Assembly: GCA_945865745.1 (NCBI GenBank)
Contig: CAMBFP010000020.1
Coordinates: 1-12,725 of the forward strand
Reading direction: 5' to 3'
Length of the DNA stretch: 12,725 bases
From: Rhizobium sp. Q54
GTDB lineage: Bacteria > Pseudomonadota > Alphaproteobacteria > Rickettsiales > UBA1997
The position numbers and the translations under genes were made by a program. The notes beneath the pieces are model-generated. The model worked only from the letters and a program-made list of their open reading frames with translations, ran no database searches and had not been told where the DNA came from. Shown in pieces: positions 7,679 to 12,725 of the stretch; position 1 is the stretch's first letter, and the number at the start of each line of letters is the position of its first letter.

Positions 7679-9230
7679 AAAAATTATTTCTCTACTTGTC
7701 GGGGCTTTTGCTGCATTTGCTTTCGCGCCATTTCACTTTTTTCCAGCGGCAATAATTTCCTTTTCGGTTTTTTATTTTTTGCTCGAGAAAATTGAGAAGA
7801 AAAAAGAAGTTTTTTGGCTGGGATTTGCTTTCGGATTCGGACATTTTCTTGCTGGAATTTATTGGATTTCCATCTCACTTCTTGTTGATGCTAAGCAATT
7901 TGCCTGGCTAATTCCCTTCGCGCTGACTTTGATTCCATCAGCTCTAGCTCTTTATGTGGCGCTTTTTGCGCTCACTTACAAGTTTTTGATTGGTAAATTT
8001 AATCTAAAAATAACTTACCAAAAAATTCTTCTATTTGCTCTCTGCTGGCTATTATTTGAGGTGTTGCGCTCAAATCTTTTTTCAGGATTTCCGTGGAATT
8101 TACTCGGCTATATTTGGCTATTCGATATTCATTTTGCACAGCTTGCTTCGGTTTTTGGCGTCTACGGACTCACCATTTTTGCAGTACTGGTTTCGTTATT
8201 GCCGATTTTATTTTTGCAAAAAAAATCTTCGCGTGGAGACAAAATTTTTGCCGGAATAATCGTTACTTTTTTATGCGGAAATTTGCTTTTTGCACATTTT
8301 TATATCGACGAGACAAAAATTGTTAATGATCACGAATCAAAGATTCGCCTAGTTCAATCCAATGTTAAACAAGAGTTGAAATGGGATGAGCGCGAGAAAT
8401 TAAAAGATTTTTTTCGTCAGATCGAGCTCACTAACGCAGAAAATTCAAAAAATATTAAAGCGGTGATCTGGTCGGAAACATCTGTGCCTTACGTAATTGA
8501 CGACAATCCAATTTTAATTGCCCATCTACTTAAAGCAGTGCCAGAGAATGCCGTGTTAATTACTGGTGGATTGAGGCTAGAGAAGAAGAATGTTTGGAAC
8601 AGTATTTTTGTAATTAATGAGAGAGGCGTTTTGGAGCATTACGACAAGCATCACCTTGTTCCATTTGGTGAGTACGTTCCCTTGCAGGAATTATTGTCAT
8701 CTTTATTCCTAGGAAATGTCGTTGATGGTATTACTGGAGGTGGAGTTGGATTCAGCTCTGGTGAAGGTCCGAAGACTTTAATAACAGAGAATTTTTCCTT
8801 TTCTCCTCTGGTTTGTTATGAAGTAATTTTTTCTGATGAGGTGTTGGATAGAAACAATCTTCCGGATATGTTTGTTAACCTGACCAATGATGCATGGTTT
8901 GGAAATAGTAGTGGACCTTACCAACATTTTGACATGTCCAAAATGCGCGCAATCGAATATGGAATTCCATTAATTCGCGTAGCAAATACTGGTATTACAG
9001 CTCTGGTTGATCCATTTGGTCGAGTCGCTAAACAAATCGATTTGAATCAAACTGGGACGATTGATGTCGATCTAATTAAAAATTCTAGAACTACTATTTA
9101 CGCAACCTATTGCTACCTGCCACTGCTTTTGTTACTTGCAGCCATGCTTTGCTTCTTAACATTTTCATCACACACACAATGGAAATTAGAAAAATTACCC
9201 CGATCGATAAACACATCTCCAAAAAATTAA
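7650..9230 (+). CDS. lnt: Apolipoprotein N-acyltransferase
   Basis: Adds the third acyl chain to the N-terminal cysteine of lipoproteins in the inner membrane, using phospholipid as donor. The N-terminal ~230 residues are membrane helices, including the conserved FSGFPWNLLGY motif. They are followed by a periplasmic nitrilase-like domain and a final membrane helix (YLPLLLLLAAMLCFL). Counted from this start, the catalytic triad is E276 (VIWSETSVP), K333 (YDKHHLVPFGEYVP) and C389 (PLVCYEVIF), matching E267, K335 and C387 of E. coli. VNLTNDAWFG and YQHFDMSKMRAIEYGIPLIRVANTG are also family signatures. I chose ATG 7650, with AGG six bases upstream, giving 526 residues; ATG 7665 is a possible alternative. 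A TTG at 7614 keeps the frame open but has no support. The gene overlaps paralog 2 by 29 bases and the regulator gene by 52, so it sits in the same operon. Confidence 0.95.
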   Translation: MILKSMFANKKIISLLVGAFAAFAFAPFHFFPAAIISFSVFYFLLEKIEKKKEVFWLGFAFGFGHFLAGIYWISISLLVDAKQFAWLIPFALTLIPSALALYVALFALTYKFLIGKFNLKITYQKILLFALCWLLFEVLRSNLFSGFPWNLLGYIWLFDIHFAQLASVFGVYGLTIFAVLVSLLPILFLQKKSSRGDKIFAGIIVTFLCGNLLFAHFYIDETKIVNDHESKIRLVQSNVKQELKWDEREKLKDFFRQIELTNAENSKNIKAVIWSETSVPYVIDDNPILIAHLLKAVPENAVLITGGLRLEKKNVWNSIFVINERGVLEHYDKHHLVPFGEYVPLQELLSSLFLGNVVDGITGGGVGFSSGEGPKTLITENFSFSPLVCYEVIFSDEVLDRNNLPDMFVNLTNDAWFGNSSGPYQHFDMSKMRAIEYGIPLIRVANTGITALVDPFGRVAKQIDLNQTGTIDVDLIKNSRTTIYATYCYLPLLLLLAAMLCFLTFSSHTQWKLEKLPRSINTSPKN

Positions 9231-9598
9231 GGCAGTTTCGTCGTGCTGCTGGCATCAGTCAAAAAAAACTTGGAGAGCTTACTAATATTAGTTTTCAGCA
9301 AATTCAGAAATACGAAAAAGCCCAGAACCGTATTTCATCGAGTAAGTTATTTGAATTTTCTCAGTTGTTGAAGCAGCCAATCTCGGGCTTTTTTTACTAT
9401 CTCGAATCAGACCGCGGTCACTACGGTTATGATTTTAAAAGCGAGAACCAACTGTTGAGGGATGTGAAAGATGGCGATAAAGAGCTGCTTCCATTAATTC
9501 GCTCTTTTAAGCGCATCGAAAATAGTCAAATAAAAAAATATTTACTGTCACTCATCGTCTCAATTTCCAAGCCGCAAAATAAAAAGATCAAACTCTAA
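9179..9598 (+). CDS. XRE-family helix-turn-helix transcriptional regulator
   Basis: A 139-residue cytoplasmic protein with an N-terminal Cro/C1-type DNA-binding domain at about 14-75. The turn-helix pair is ISQKKLGELTNISFQQIQKYEKAQNRIS (26-53), where FQQIQKYE is the recognition helix typical of alphaproteobacterial members. KPI/QPIS-FF wording (here QPISGFFYYLE) follows as usual. The C-terminal ~60 residues are unassigned, charged and probably a dimer or signal region. ATG 9179 gives MEIRKITPIDKHIS; extending upstream to 9110 would only add lnt-overlapping residues. It starts inside the lnt coding region (52-base overlap) with no Shine-Dalgarno, which suggests translational coupling. Adjacency of lnt and a gene of this type is, as I recall, common in alphaproteobacteria. 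Its target genes are unknown; autoregulation of the operon is possible but not shown. Confidence 0.88.
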   Translation: MEIRKITPIDKHISKKLRQFRRAAGISQKKLGELTNISFQQIQKYEKAQNRISSSKLFEFSQLLKQPISGFFYYLESDRGHYGYDFKSENQLLRDVKDGDKELLPLIRSFKRIENSQIKKYLLSLIVSISKPQNKKIKL

Positions 9599-9616
9599 GA
9601 GATCTTCTTTTTGATC
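9581..9616. terminator. Bidirectional intrinsic terminator with two competing stems
   Basis: Between convergent genes, GATCAAA (9586-9592) pairs with TTTGATC (9610-9616). On the minus strand this is followed by TTTTTATTTT, a good terminator for the hydrolase transcript. On the plus strand AAGATC (9584-9589) pairs instead with GATCTT (9601-9606), followed by CTTTTT, serving the regulator gene. The two stems overlap and cannot form together. The element overlaps the last codons of the regulator gene and leaves only 20 bases between the two stop codons. Confidence 0.65.
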
Positions 9617-9618
9617 AA

Positions 9619-10383
9619 TTAACTTTCGAATGAAGTTAGTGACTTGACGGGGAAGTGATTACGTTCTGGTTTGACCTCGGCAACATTCTTCTTTTTGCGA
9701 CGACGACGACGGTCGCGTTTAACTTTGCGAACCTTGGTAGAATCGACAACGAGTCGATGCTTGATGTGTGAATCAACTATTTCTTCGAATTCTTTTGCGT
9801 GACCAGAAAAGAAATGATCAGCGCCATGAACCATTTGATAAACTACGGAAGCGCCATCTCTTGCTGCAAGTTTTTCAGATAATTTTGCTGAATCTGCTTC
9901 TTTAGTGATTTCATCTTTTCCACCTTGAACTATTAGGCCGGAAGATGTGCAGGGCACGATGAAATTAAAATCATATTTTGTAGCTGGCGGAGCGGCAAGA
10001 ATGTAATTTTCAAATTCTGGCCTACGCATTACAAGCTGTAGAGCAATCCATGAACCAAAGGAAAAGCCACCAATCCAATATTCAGTAGCTTCCATATTTT
10101 GATCGTGAAGCCAATTTGTAGCGGCTGTAGCGTCTAGAAGTTCGCCGAGCCCATTGTCAAACTTTCCTTCTGATCTGCCGACGCCACGAAAATTTATGCG
10201 CAAAACAGAGAATCCGTTAGAGACAAAAGTTTTGTAAATGTTGTAAGTGATTTTGTTATTCATGGTGCCGCCATGAAGTGGGTGAGGGTGCAGCACCAAA
10301 GCTACCGGAGCTTTGGGGTTAATGTTCTGATGATAACGCCCTTCAATTCTTCCAGCGGGGCCACTAATGATTACTTCAGGCAT
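9619..10383 (-). CDS. Alpha/beta hydrolase (COG2945-like) with polybasic C-terminal tail
   Basis: A 254-residue cytoplasmic serine hydrolase. The oxyanion-side motif HPHPLHGGTMNN (32-43) is followed by RINFRGVGRSEG (62-73), the nucleophile elbow GFSFGS with S108, an Asp in GGKDE (D157) and the catalytic His in HGADHFFSG (H190). This motif set matches the small-esterase family often annotated as alpha/beta superfamily hydrolase; the natural substrate is unknown. The fold ends near residue 212. The remaining ~42 residues are unusual: KVRKVKRDRRRRRKKK at 217-232 is almost wholly Lys and Arg and could bind nucleic acid or acidic membrane lipids. The underlying DNA holds a short CGA repeat (9698-9709). 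The gene begins in a TAATG overlap with the small upstream ORF, so translation is probably coupled. Confidence 0.88.
   Translation of the reverse strand: MPEVIISGPAGRIEGRYHQNINPKAPVALVLHPHPLHGGTMNNKITYNIYKTFVSNGFSVLRINFRGVGRSEGKFDNGLGELLDATAATNWLHDQNMEATEYWIGGFSFGSWIALQLVMRRPEFENYILAAPPATKYDFNFIVPCTSSGLIVQGGKDEITKEADSAKLSEKLAARDGASVVYQMVHGADHFFSGHAKEFEEIVDSHIKHRLVVDSTKVRKVKRDRRRRRKKKNVAEVKPERNHFPVKSLTSFES
9698..9709. repeat. Short (CGA)4 trinucleotide repeat
   Basis: Four perfect CGA units, followed by CGG, lie within the arginine-rich tail of the hydrolase gene. On the coding strand this gives repeated TCG-CGT phasing read as Arg codons. It is short but could change length by slippage without breaking the frame. 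Confidence 0.5.
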
Positions 10384-10580
10384 TAGTTAGTTTTGTCCCA
10401 TTGCACTGGTTTTTGTTCCCCATCTACAACCAACTGGTTTGAACCGGCATATTTTGCCGCCATGTATTTGCCGTGTCCGGCATGAACTCCGTAGTAATAA
10501 ACTGGCTCGATTTCCTTGTCGTTAAATTTTCTTTTAGCGACGTTCTTAACGCGATTCTTCGGATTGTTCTTAGTACCCAT
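10383..10580 (-). CDS. Small basic conserved hypothetical protein (65 residues)
   Basis: I recognise the overall look (MGTKNNPKNR, then EPVYYYGVHAGHGKYMAAK) as a small conserved protein of alphaproteobacteria, but no function is known to me. The N-terminal third is rich in Lys, Arg and Asn (MGTKNNPKNRVKNVAKRKF). The middle holds the Tyr- and Gly-rich HAGHGKYMAAKY, and the end is more acidic. No membrane segment, signal peptide or cysteine pair is visible, so it is probably cytoplasmic. Its TAA stop shares one base with the ATG of the downstream hydrolase, implying a two-gene unit. It is divergent from pgk across 83 bp, with no strong ribosome site. The gene is believable because of the family resemblance and tight coupling, not because of a domain. 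Confidence 0.7.
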   Translation of the reverse strand: MGTKNNPKNRVKNVAKRKFNDKEIEPVYYYGVHAGHGKYMAAKYAGSNQLVVDGEQKPVQWDKTN

Positions 10581-10663
10581 TGCTTTAGCGAGATTTTTTA
10601 AGTTGGAAAAAAATGAAGGGCGCGCAAAGTAAGAATCAATCCTCCAAAATCAAGTTTTAAAAA
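10581..10663. promoter_or_regulatory. Divergent intergenic region between pgk and the small-protein/hydrolase pair
   Basis: This 83-bp AT-rich region should hold promoters for both directions. TTGGAA (10603-10608) is a possible -35 box for pgk, but no good -10 box lies at 16-18 bases; the nearest candidate, AAGAAT (10631-10636), is too far away. I cannot define either promoter. A short GC-rich patch, GGGCGCGC (10618-10625), stands out. No Shine-Dalgarno precedes the pgk ATG. Confidence 0.35.
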
Positions 10664-11854
10664 ATGCCTAAATTCAACCGCTTAAAAGATTGTGTTGTTA
10701 CCAATAAAAACGTGGTCATTCGCGTAGATATCAATGTTCCGATGAGTAACGGAAAAATCGATGACGACACTCGAATTAAAGCCGTAATTCCAACGCTTAA
10801 ATATCTCGCTGAAAACAAAGCAAAAGTGATCGTGATTTCGCATTTTGGTCGTCCAGAAGGAATGGTAGATCCTTCAATGTCAATCAAACCTTTAGTTGCT
10901 CACGTTCAGGAATTGCTTGGCTCAATCAAGGTTAGTTTTGTTGATGATTGTATTGGCGAGAAAGTAATAAAAGCCGTTGAAGCCATGAATTACGGAGAGG
11001 TAATCATGTTAGAAAATCTACGCTTTTACAAACAAGAAACCAAAAACGATCCAGAATTTTCGCGTAAATTAGCAAGTCTTGGAAATCTCTACGTGAATGA
11101 CGCATTTTCTTGTTCACACCGCGCCCATGCTTCGATCACAGGTATTCCGGCGATCTTAAAATCAGCTGCTGGATTTTTGATGGAAGAAGAATTGGACGGC
11201 CTAACTAATCATTTAGAAAATGCCAAAAAACCGATGATGGCAGTTGTTGGTGGAGCAAAAGTTTCGACAAAATTAGATTTGCTAAACTCACTCTCAAAAA
11301 AAGCGCAAACCATTGTGGTTGGTGGCGGTATGGCCAATACATTTCTTTACGCTTTGGGAAAAAATATTGGAAAATCTCTGTGTGAAAAAGATCTAAAAGA
11401 AACGGCTTTAGAAATTCTGAAAAGTGTGCGAGTTCTTCTTCCGACCGATGTTGTTGTTGCCAAAAAATTCCAACAAAATGCGCCGTGCCGAACCGTTTTG
11501 GTTGATGAAGTTGCTGATGACGAAATGATTCTAGACATCGGTGCGGCAAGCATTGCGAAGATTGCTGACGAGCTAGCGAAGCATCAAACTTTAGTTTGGA
11601 ATGGACCACTCGGCGCTTTCGAAATTAAACCTTTTAACATCGGAACTGAAAGTTTTGCACGTACTGCGGCAGATCTTACTGAAGCTGGAAAATTAATTTC
11701 GGTTTCTGGCGGCGGAGATTCTGTTTCTGCTCTTAACTCAATTGGTTTAGCAGAAAAATTTACTTACATCTCAACTGCTGGCGGAGCTTTTCTTGAATGG
11801 TTAGAGGGTAAGGATTTGCCAGGAGTAGCGGCACTTTCTATTCCTCATTCATAA
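10664..11854 (+). CDS. pgk: Phosphoglycerate kinase
   Basis: Transfers the acyl phosphate of 1,3-bisphosphoglycerate to ADP, a reversible cytosolic step of glycolysis and gluconeogenesis. The protein has 396 residues, the usual length. The N-terminal substrate domain shows RVDINVP (R20, D22, N24), DDTRI (R37), SHFGRPEG (H60), ENLRFY (R120) and NDAFSCSHRAHAS (R153). The nucleotide domain shows GGAKVSTK (K199, K203), VVGGGMANTF, LVWNGPLGAFE and SGGGDSVSAL (D352). Two small departures from the commonest sequences are FSCSH where FGTAH is usual and GGGDS where GGGDT is usual; both are conservative. ATG 10664 gives the expected N-terminus. The last 17 bases overlap the convergent small-protein gene, leaving no room for a separate terminator. 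Confidence 0.98.
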   Translation: MPKFNRLKDCVVTNKNVVIRVDINVPMSNGKIDDDTRIKAVIPTLKYLAENKAKVIVISHFGRPEGMVDPSMSIKPLVAHVQELLGSIKVSFVDDCIGEKVIKAVEAMNYGEVIMLENLRFYKQETKNDPEFSRKLASLGNLYVNDAFSCSHRAHASITGIPAILKSAAGFLMEEELDGLTNHLENAKKPMMAVVGGAKVSTKLDLLNSLSKKAQTIVVGGGMANTFLYALGKNIGKSLCEKDLKETALEILKSVRVLLPTDVVVAKKFQQNAPCRTVLVDEVADDEMILDIGAASIAKIADELAKHQTLVWNGPLGAFEIKPFNIGTESFARTAADLTEAGKLISVSGGGDSVSALNSIGLAEKFTYISTAGGAFLEWLEGKDLPGVAALSIPHS

Positions 11855-12122
11855 TCAGAGTTCTTTCTTCACTGGTCTCCAAATCTTTGACCTGAATTCT
11901 TGTCCCACCCGCGATCGATTCCATGAATAAAACTTTTACAGTGCAATAATTGTCGATTTTGGAATCGTAAAATTGAATCACCAAACCTTCTCGCACCAGG
12001 TTTCCTTCGCCGATTTCAATTCCGGCTTTATTGTCGAAATCGTATCCGTTCCAGGCTAGTGTTGGCTTAATGGTAAGAAAAAAAATTGCTGCGATAGTAA
12101 GAAGTAGTGGTGTAGTTTTCAT
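11838..12122 (-). CDS. Small exported protein, DUF5334-like
   Basis: A 94-residue protein with a clear Sec signal peptide: MKTT, a hydrophobic core to about residue 19, then PTLA with likely cleavage after A23, leaving a 71-residue mature protein starting WNGYDFDNKAG. The WNGYD start and EIGEGNLVREGLVIQFYDS resemble small periplasmic proteins I remember from Rickettsiales as DUF5334; this is recollection, not a search. The mature part looks beta-rich with one cysteine (C60), and its function is unknown. I start it at ATG 12122 because the frame's earlier ATG at 12209 would put 29 hydrophilic residues before the signal peptide, translated from an intergenic hairpin. The stop (TAG) lies inside the last codons of pgk on the opposite strand. 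It diverges from tRNA-Pro about 100 bp away. Confidence 0.75.
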   Translation of the reverse strand: MKTTPLLLTIAAIFFLTIKPTLAWNGYDFDNKAGIEIGEGNLVREGLVIQFYDSKIDNYCTVKVLFMESIAGGTRIQVKDLETSEERTLIMNEE

Positions 12123-12158
12123 GGTTGACTTTTGTTGGTGTTGTGAATTTGATGCGCG

Positions 12159-12173
12159 CCCCTTTCGCAGGGG
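12159..12173. repeat. GC-rich hairpin upstream of the small exported protein, possible REP element
   Basis: CCCCT (12159-12163) and AGGGG (12169-12173) form a perfect 5-bp stem with the loop TTCGC in otherwise AT-rich surroundings. On the minus strand it reads CCCCTGCGAAAGGGG, a form I associate with dispersed short palindromes. It lies between tRNA-Pro and the start of the exported-protein gene, so it could fall in that gene's 5' leader. Repeat-family membership is a guess. Confidence 0.4.
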
Positions 12174-12220
12174 AAGGTAGTAAGATTTTGCTACATTACT
12201 TACTTTCAAGAAATTTTATT

Positions 12221-12298
12221 CGGGGCGTAGCGCAGTCTGGCTAGCGCACCTGGTTTGGGACCAGGGGGTCGGGAGTTCGAATCTCTCCGCCCCGACCA
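12221..12298 (+). tRNA. tRNA-Pro (anticodon UGG), CCA encoded
   Basis: All arms fold by eye. Acceptor stem CGGGGCG (12221-12227) pairs perfectly with CGCCCCG (12288-12294), including the C1-G72 pair typical of bacterial tRNA-Pro. The D arm starts GCGC (12230-12233) and closes GCGC (12244-12247) around AGTCTGGCTA. The anticodon stem is CCTGG/CCAGG with loop TTTGGGA, giving anticodon TGG at 12256-12258. The variable loop is GGGTC, and the T arm GGGAG/CTCTC has loop TTCGAAT with one G-U pair. A73 is followed by a genomically encoded CCA (12296-12298). UGG can read all four proline codons when suitably modified. No clear terminator follows. Confidence 0.98.
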
Positions 12299-12429
12299 AA
12301 ATTTCTGCTAAGCCGATCGTTTGAGGCGAGCTTTCTCTACAATTCTTGATCGAAGTATTTTTTACGCCTCGCCAAGATGTCGTAAATACACCGCGGCCTA
12401 GTTAGCCTAGCGAAATTTTCCTGCCCAGA
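12299..12429. other. Non-coding stretch after tRNA-Pro with inverted and direct repeats
   Basis: No intact gene is seen. GAGGCG (12323-12328) can pair with CGCCTC (12365-12370), and the overlapping GGCGAG (12325-12330) with CTCGCC (12368-12373), giving two alternative 6-bp stems around a loop of about 37 bases. A little further on, GCCTAG occurs twice (12396-12401 and 12405-12410), separated by TTA. The stretch is more GC-rich than its flanks. It could be a palindromic repeat, a processed leader or trailer, or decayed coding sequence; I cannot decide between these. Confidence 0.4.
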
Positions 12430-12725
12430 ATTAATCTCAAAGAAGTTTGCGATTACAGATTCCCTGCGACCCTTGCTGACGCTGCTGTTAAAGTTGATAA
12501 AAAATTCTCCAAATCAAAATTTCTAAAAAATTTTTTAAAATAAATCTGGGCTAAGAAAGAGCCCAAGCAAAGAATGCGCGAAAATATGATTAAGCGCGCT
12601 TTACGAACTTTGCTCAAAAAAGGTGATGAGTCAGCGCTGAAGCCAATCGACATCGATTGTAATAATCTGTCAAAAAAATTTATGATCGAAAACTTTTCTT
12701 TACAAAAAGAGTCGGTAAAAATTTC
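12430..12725 (+). pseudogene. Probable remnant of an AlkD-like DNA alkylation repair gene (internal deletion, in-frame stop)
   Basis: One frame reads INLKEVCDYRF, then KVDKKFSKSKFLKNFLK, a TAA at 12541-12543, and then IWAKKEPKQRMRENMIKRAL and RTLLKKGDESALK, continuing to the window edge through FMIENFSLQKESVKIS. The second part resembles the last HEAT-like repeat and C-terminal beta region of AlkD-type DNA alkylation repair proteins, where a KRALRTLLKKG-like helix is typical. The first part resembles their N-terminus (K-V-x-x-x-F-x-x-x-x-F-L). About 150-200 residues that should lie between are missing, and no ATG or GTG start is visible before the first part (ATT at 12430 is the nearest position). 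Both halves are in the same frame, which supports one ancestral gene with a deletion at the stop. Intact homologs are 3-methyladenine or bulky-adduct DNA glycosylases. Family recognition is from memory. Confidence 0.5.

Noticed and set aside
9110..9178. Upstream start for the XRE regulator
   Set aside because: The added residues are translated from the lnt C-terminal region in another frame and do not look like the family's N-terminus.
11205..11609. 134-residue open frame antisense to pgk
   Set aside because: The translation is Gln/His-rich low-quality sequence opposite well conserved pgk motifs.
12123..12209. N-terminal extension of the small exported protein to an ATG at 12209
   Set aside because: It would place 29 hydrophilic residues before a clear signal peptide and would be translated through the CCCCT/AGGGG hairpin, so ATG 12122 is preferred.
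12299..12540. Possible tmRNA, RNase P RNA or SRP RNA
   Set aside because: I found none of the hallmark sequences (tRNA-like ends with a tag frame, RNase P core, or GGAAGGAAGC-type SRP loop).
12453..12653. 66-residue minus-strand frame near the right edge
   Set aside because: It is antisense to the AlkD-like remnant, has no recognisable features and no ribosome site.
12574..12725. A new gene starting at ATG 12574 and running off the window
   Set aside because: The frame is open upstream of this ATG to a TAA at 12541 and the residues before it fit the same AlkD-like region, so a remnant is more likely than a true start; it is not excluded.
1..12725. CRISPR arrays, insertion sequences or prophage genes
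   Set aside because: No regularly spaced repeats, transposase-like proteins or phage structural genes were visible on either strand.

Overview
This 12.7 kb window is AT-rich bacterial chromosome with tightly packed genes. The best guess is an alphaproteobacterium close to Rickettsiales or another endosymbiont-like lineage. Evidence is the roughly 490-residue isocitrate dehydrogenase with a C-terminal extension, the lnt-XRE regulator pair, the small secreted DUF5334-like protein and the 65-residue conserved hypothetical, all types I associate with that class. Phosphoglycerate kinase is present, so this is not a Rickettsia sensu stricto, which lacks glycolysis. The lineage is inference; the gene calls rest on visible motifs.

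Layout. Positions 1-846 (+) hold the C-terminal part of an APC-family amino acid permease whose start lies outside the window. It converges on a minus-strand pair, icd (2259-3740) followed by an MscS-type channel (930-2195), with a REP-like hairpin between the two. Divergent from icd, a chain of four overlapping plus-strand genes runs from 3799 to 9598: two tandem paralogous GT-C-like membrane glycosyltransferases, lnt (apolipoprotein N-acyltransferase) and an XRE-family regulator. Every junction in this chain overlaps, so it is very probably one envelope-related transcription unit. A compact bidirectional terminator (about 9581-9616) separates it from a minus-strand pair, a 65-residue hypothetical and an alpha/beta hydrolase, coupled by a TAATG overlap. 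Divergent from these is pgk (10664-11854), whose 3' end overlaps a convergent gene for a small exported protein (11838-12122). A tRNA-Pro(UGG) gene follows at 12221-12298.

The last ~430 bases have no intact gene. They hold inverted and direct repeats and, in one reading frame, what look like the N-terminal and C-terminal ends of an AlkD-like DNA alkylation repair protein joined at an in-frame stop. This reads as an internally deleted pseudogene, in keeping with genome reduction.

By function: amino acid uptake, osmotic safety valve, TCA cycle (probably NAD-linked from its cofactor residues), glycan and lipoprotein maturation at the inner membrane, glycolysis or gluconeogenesis, and translation. 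I found no CRISPR array, insertion sequence, prophage or known defence cassette.
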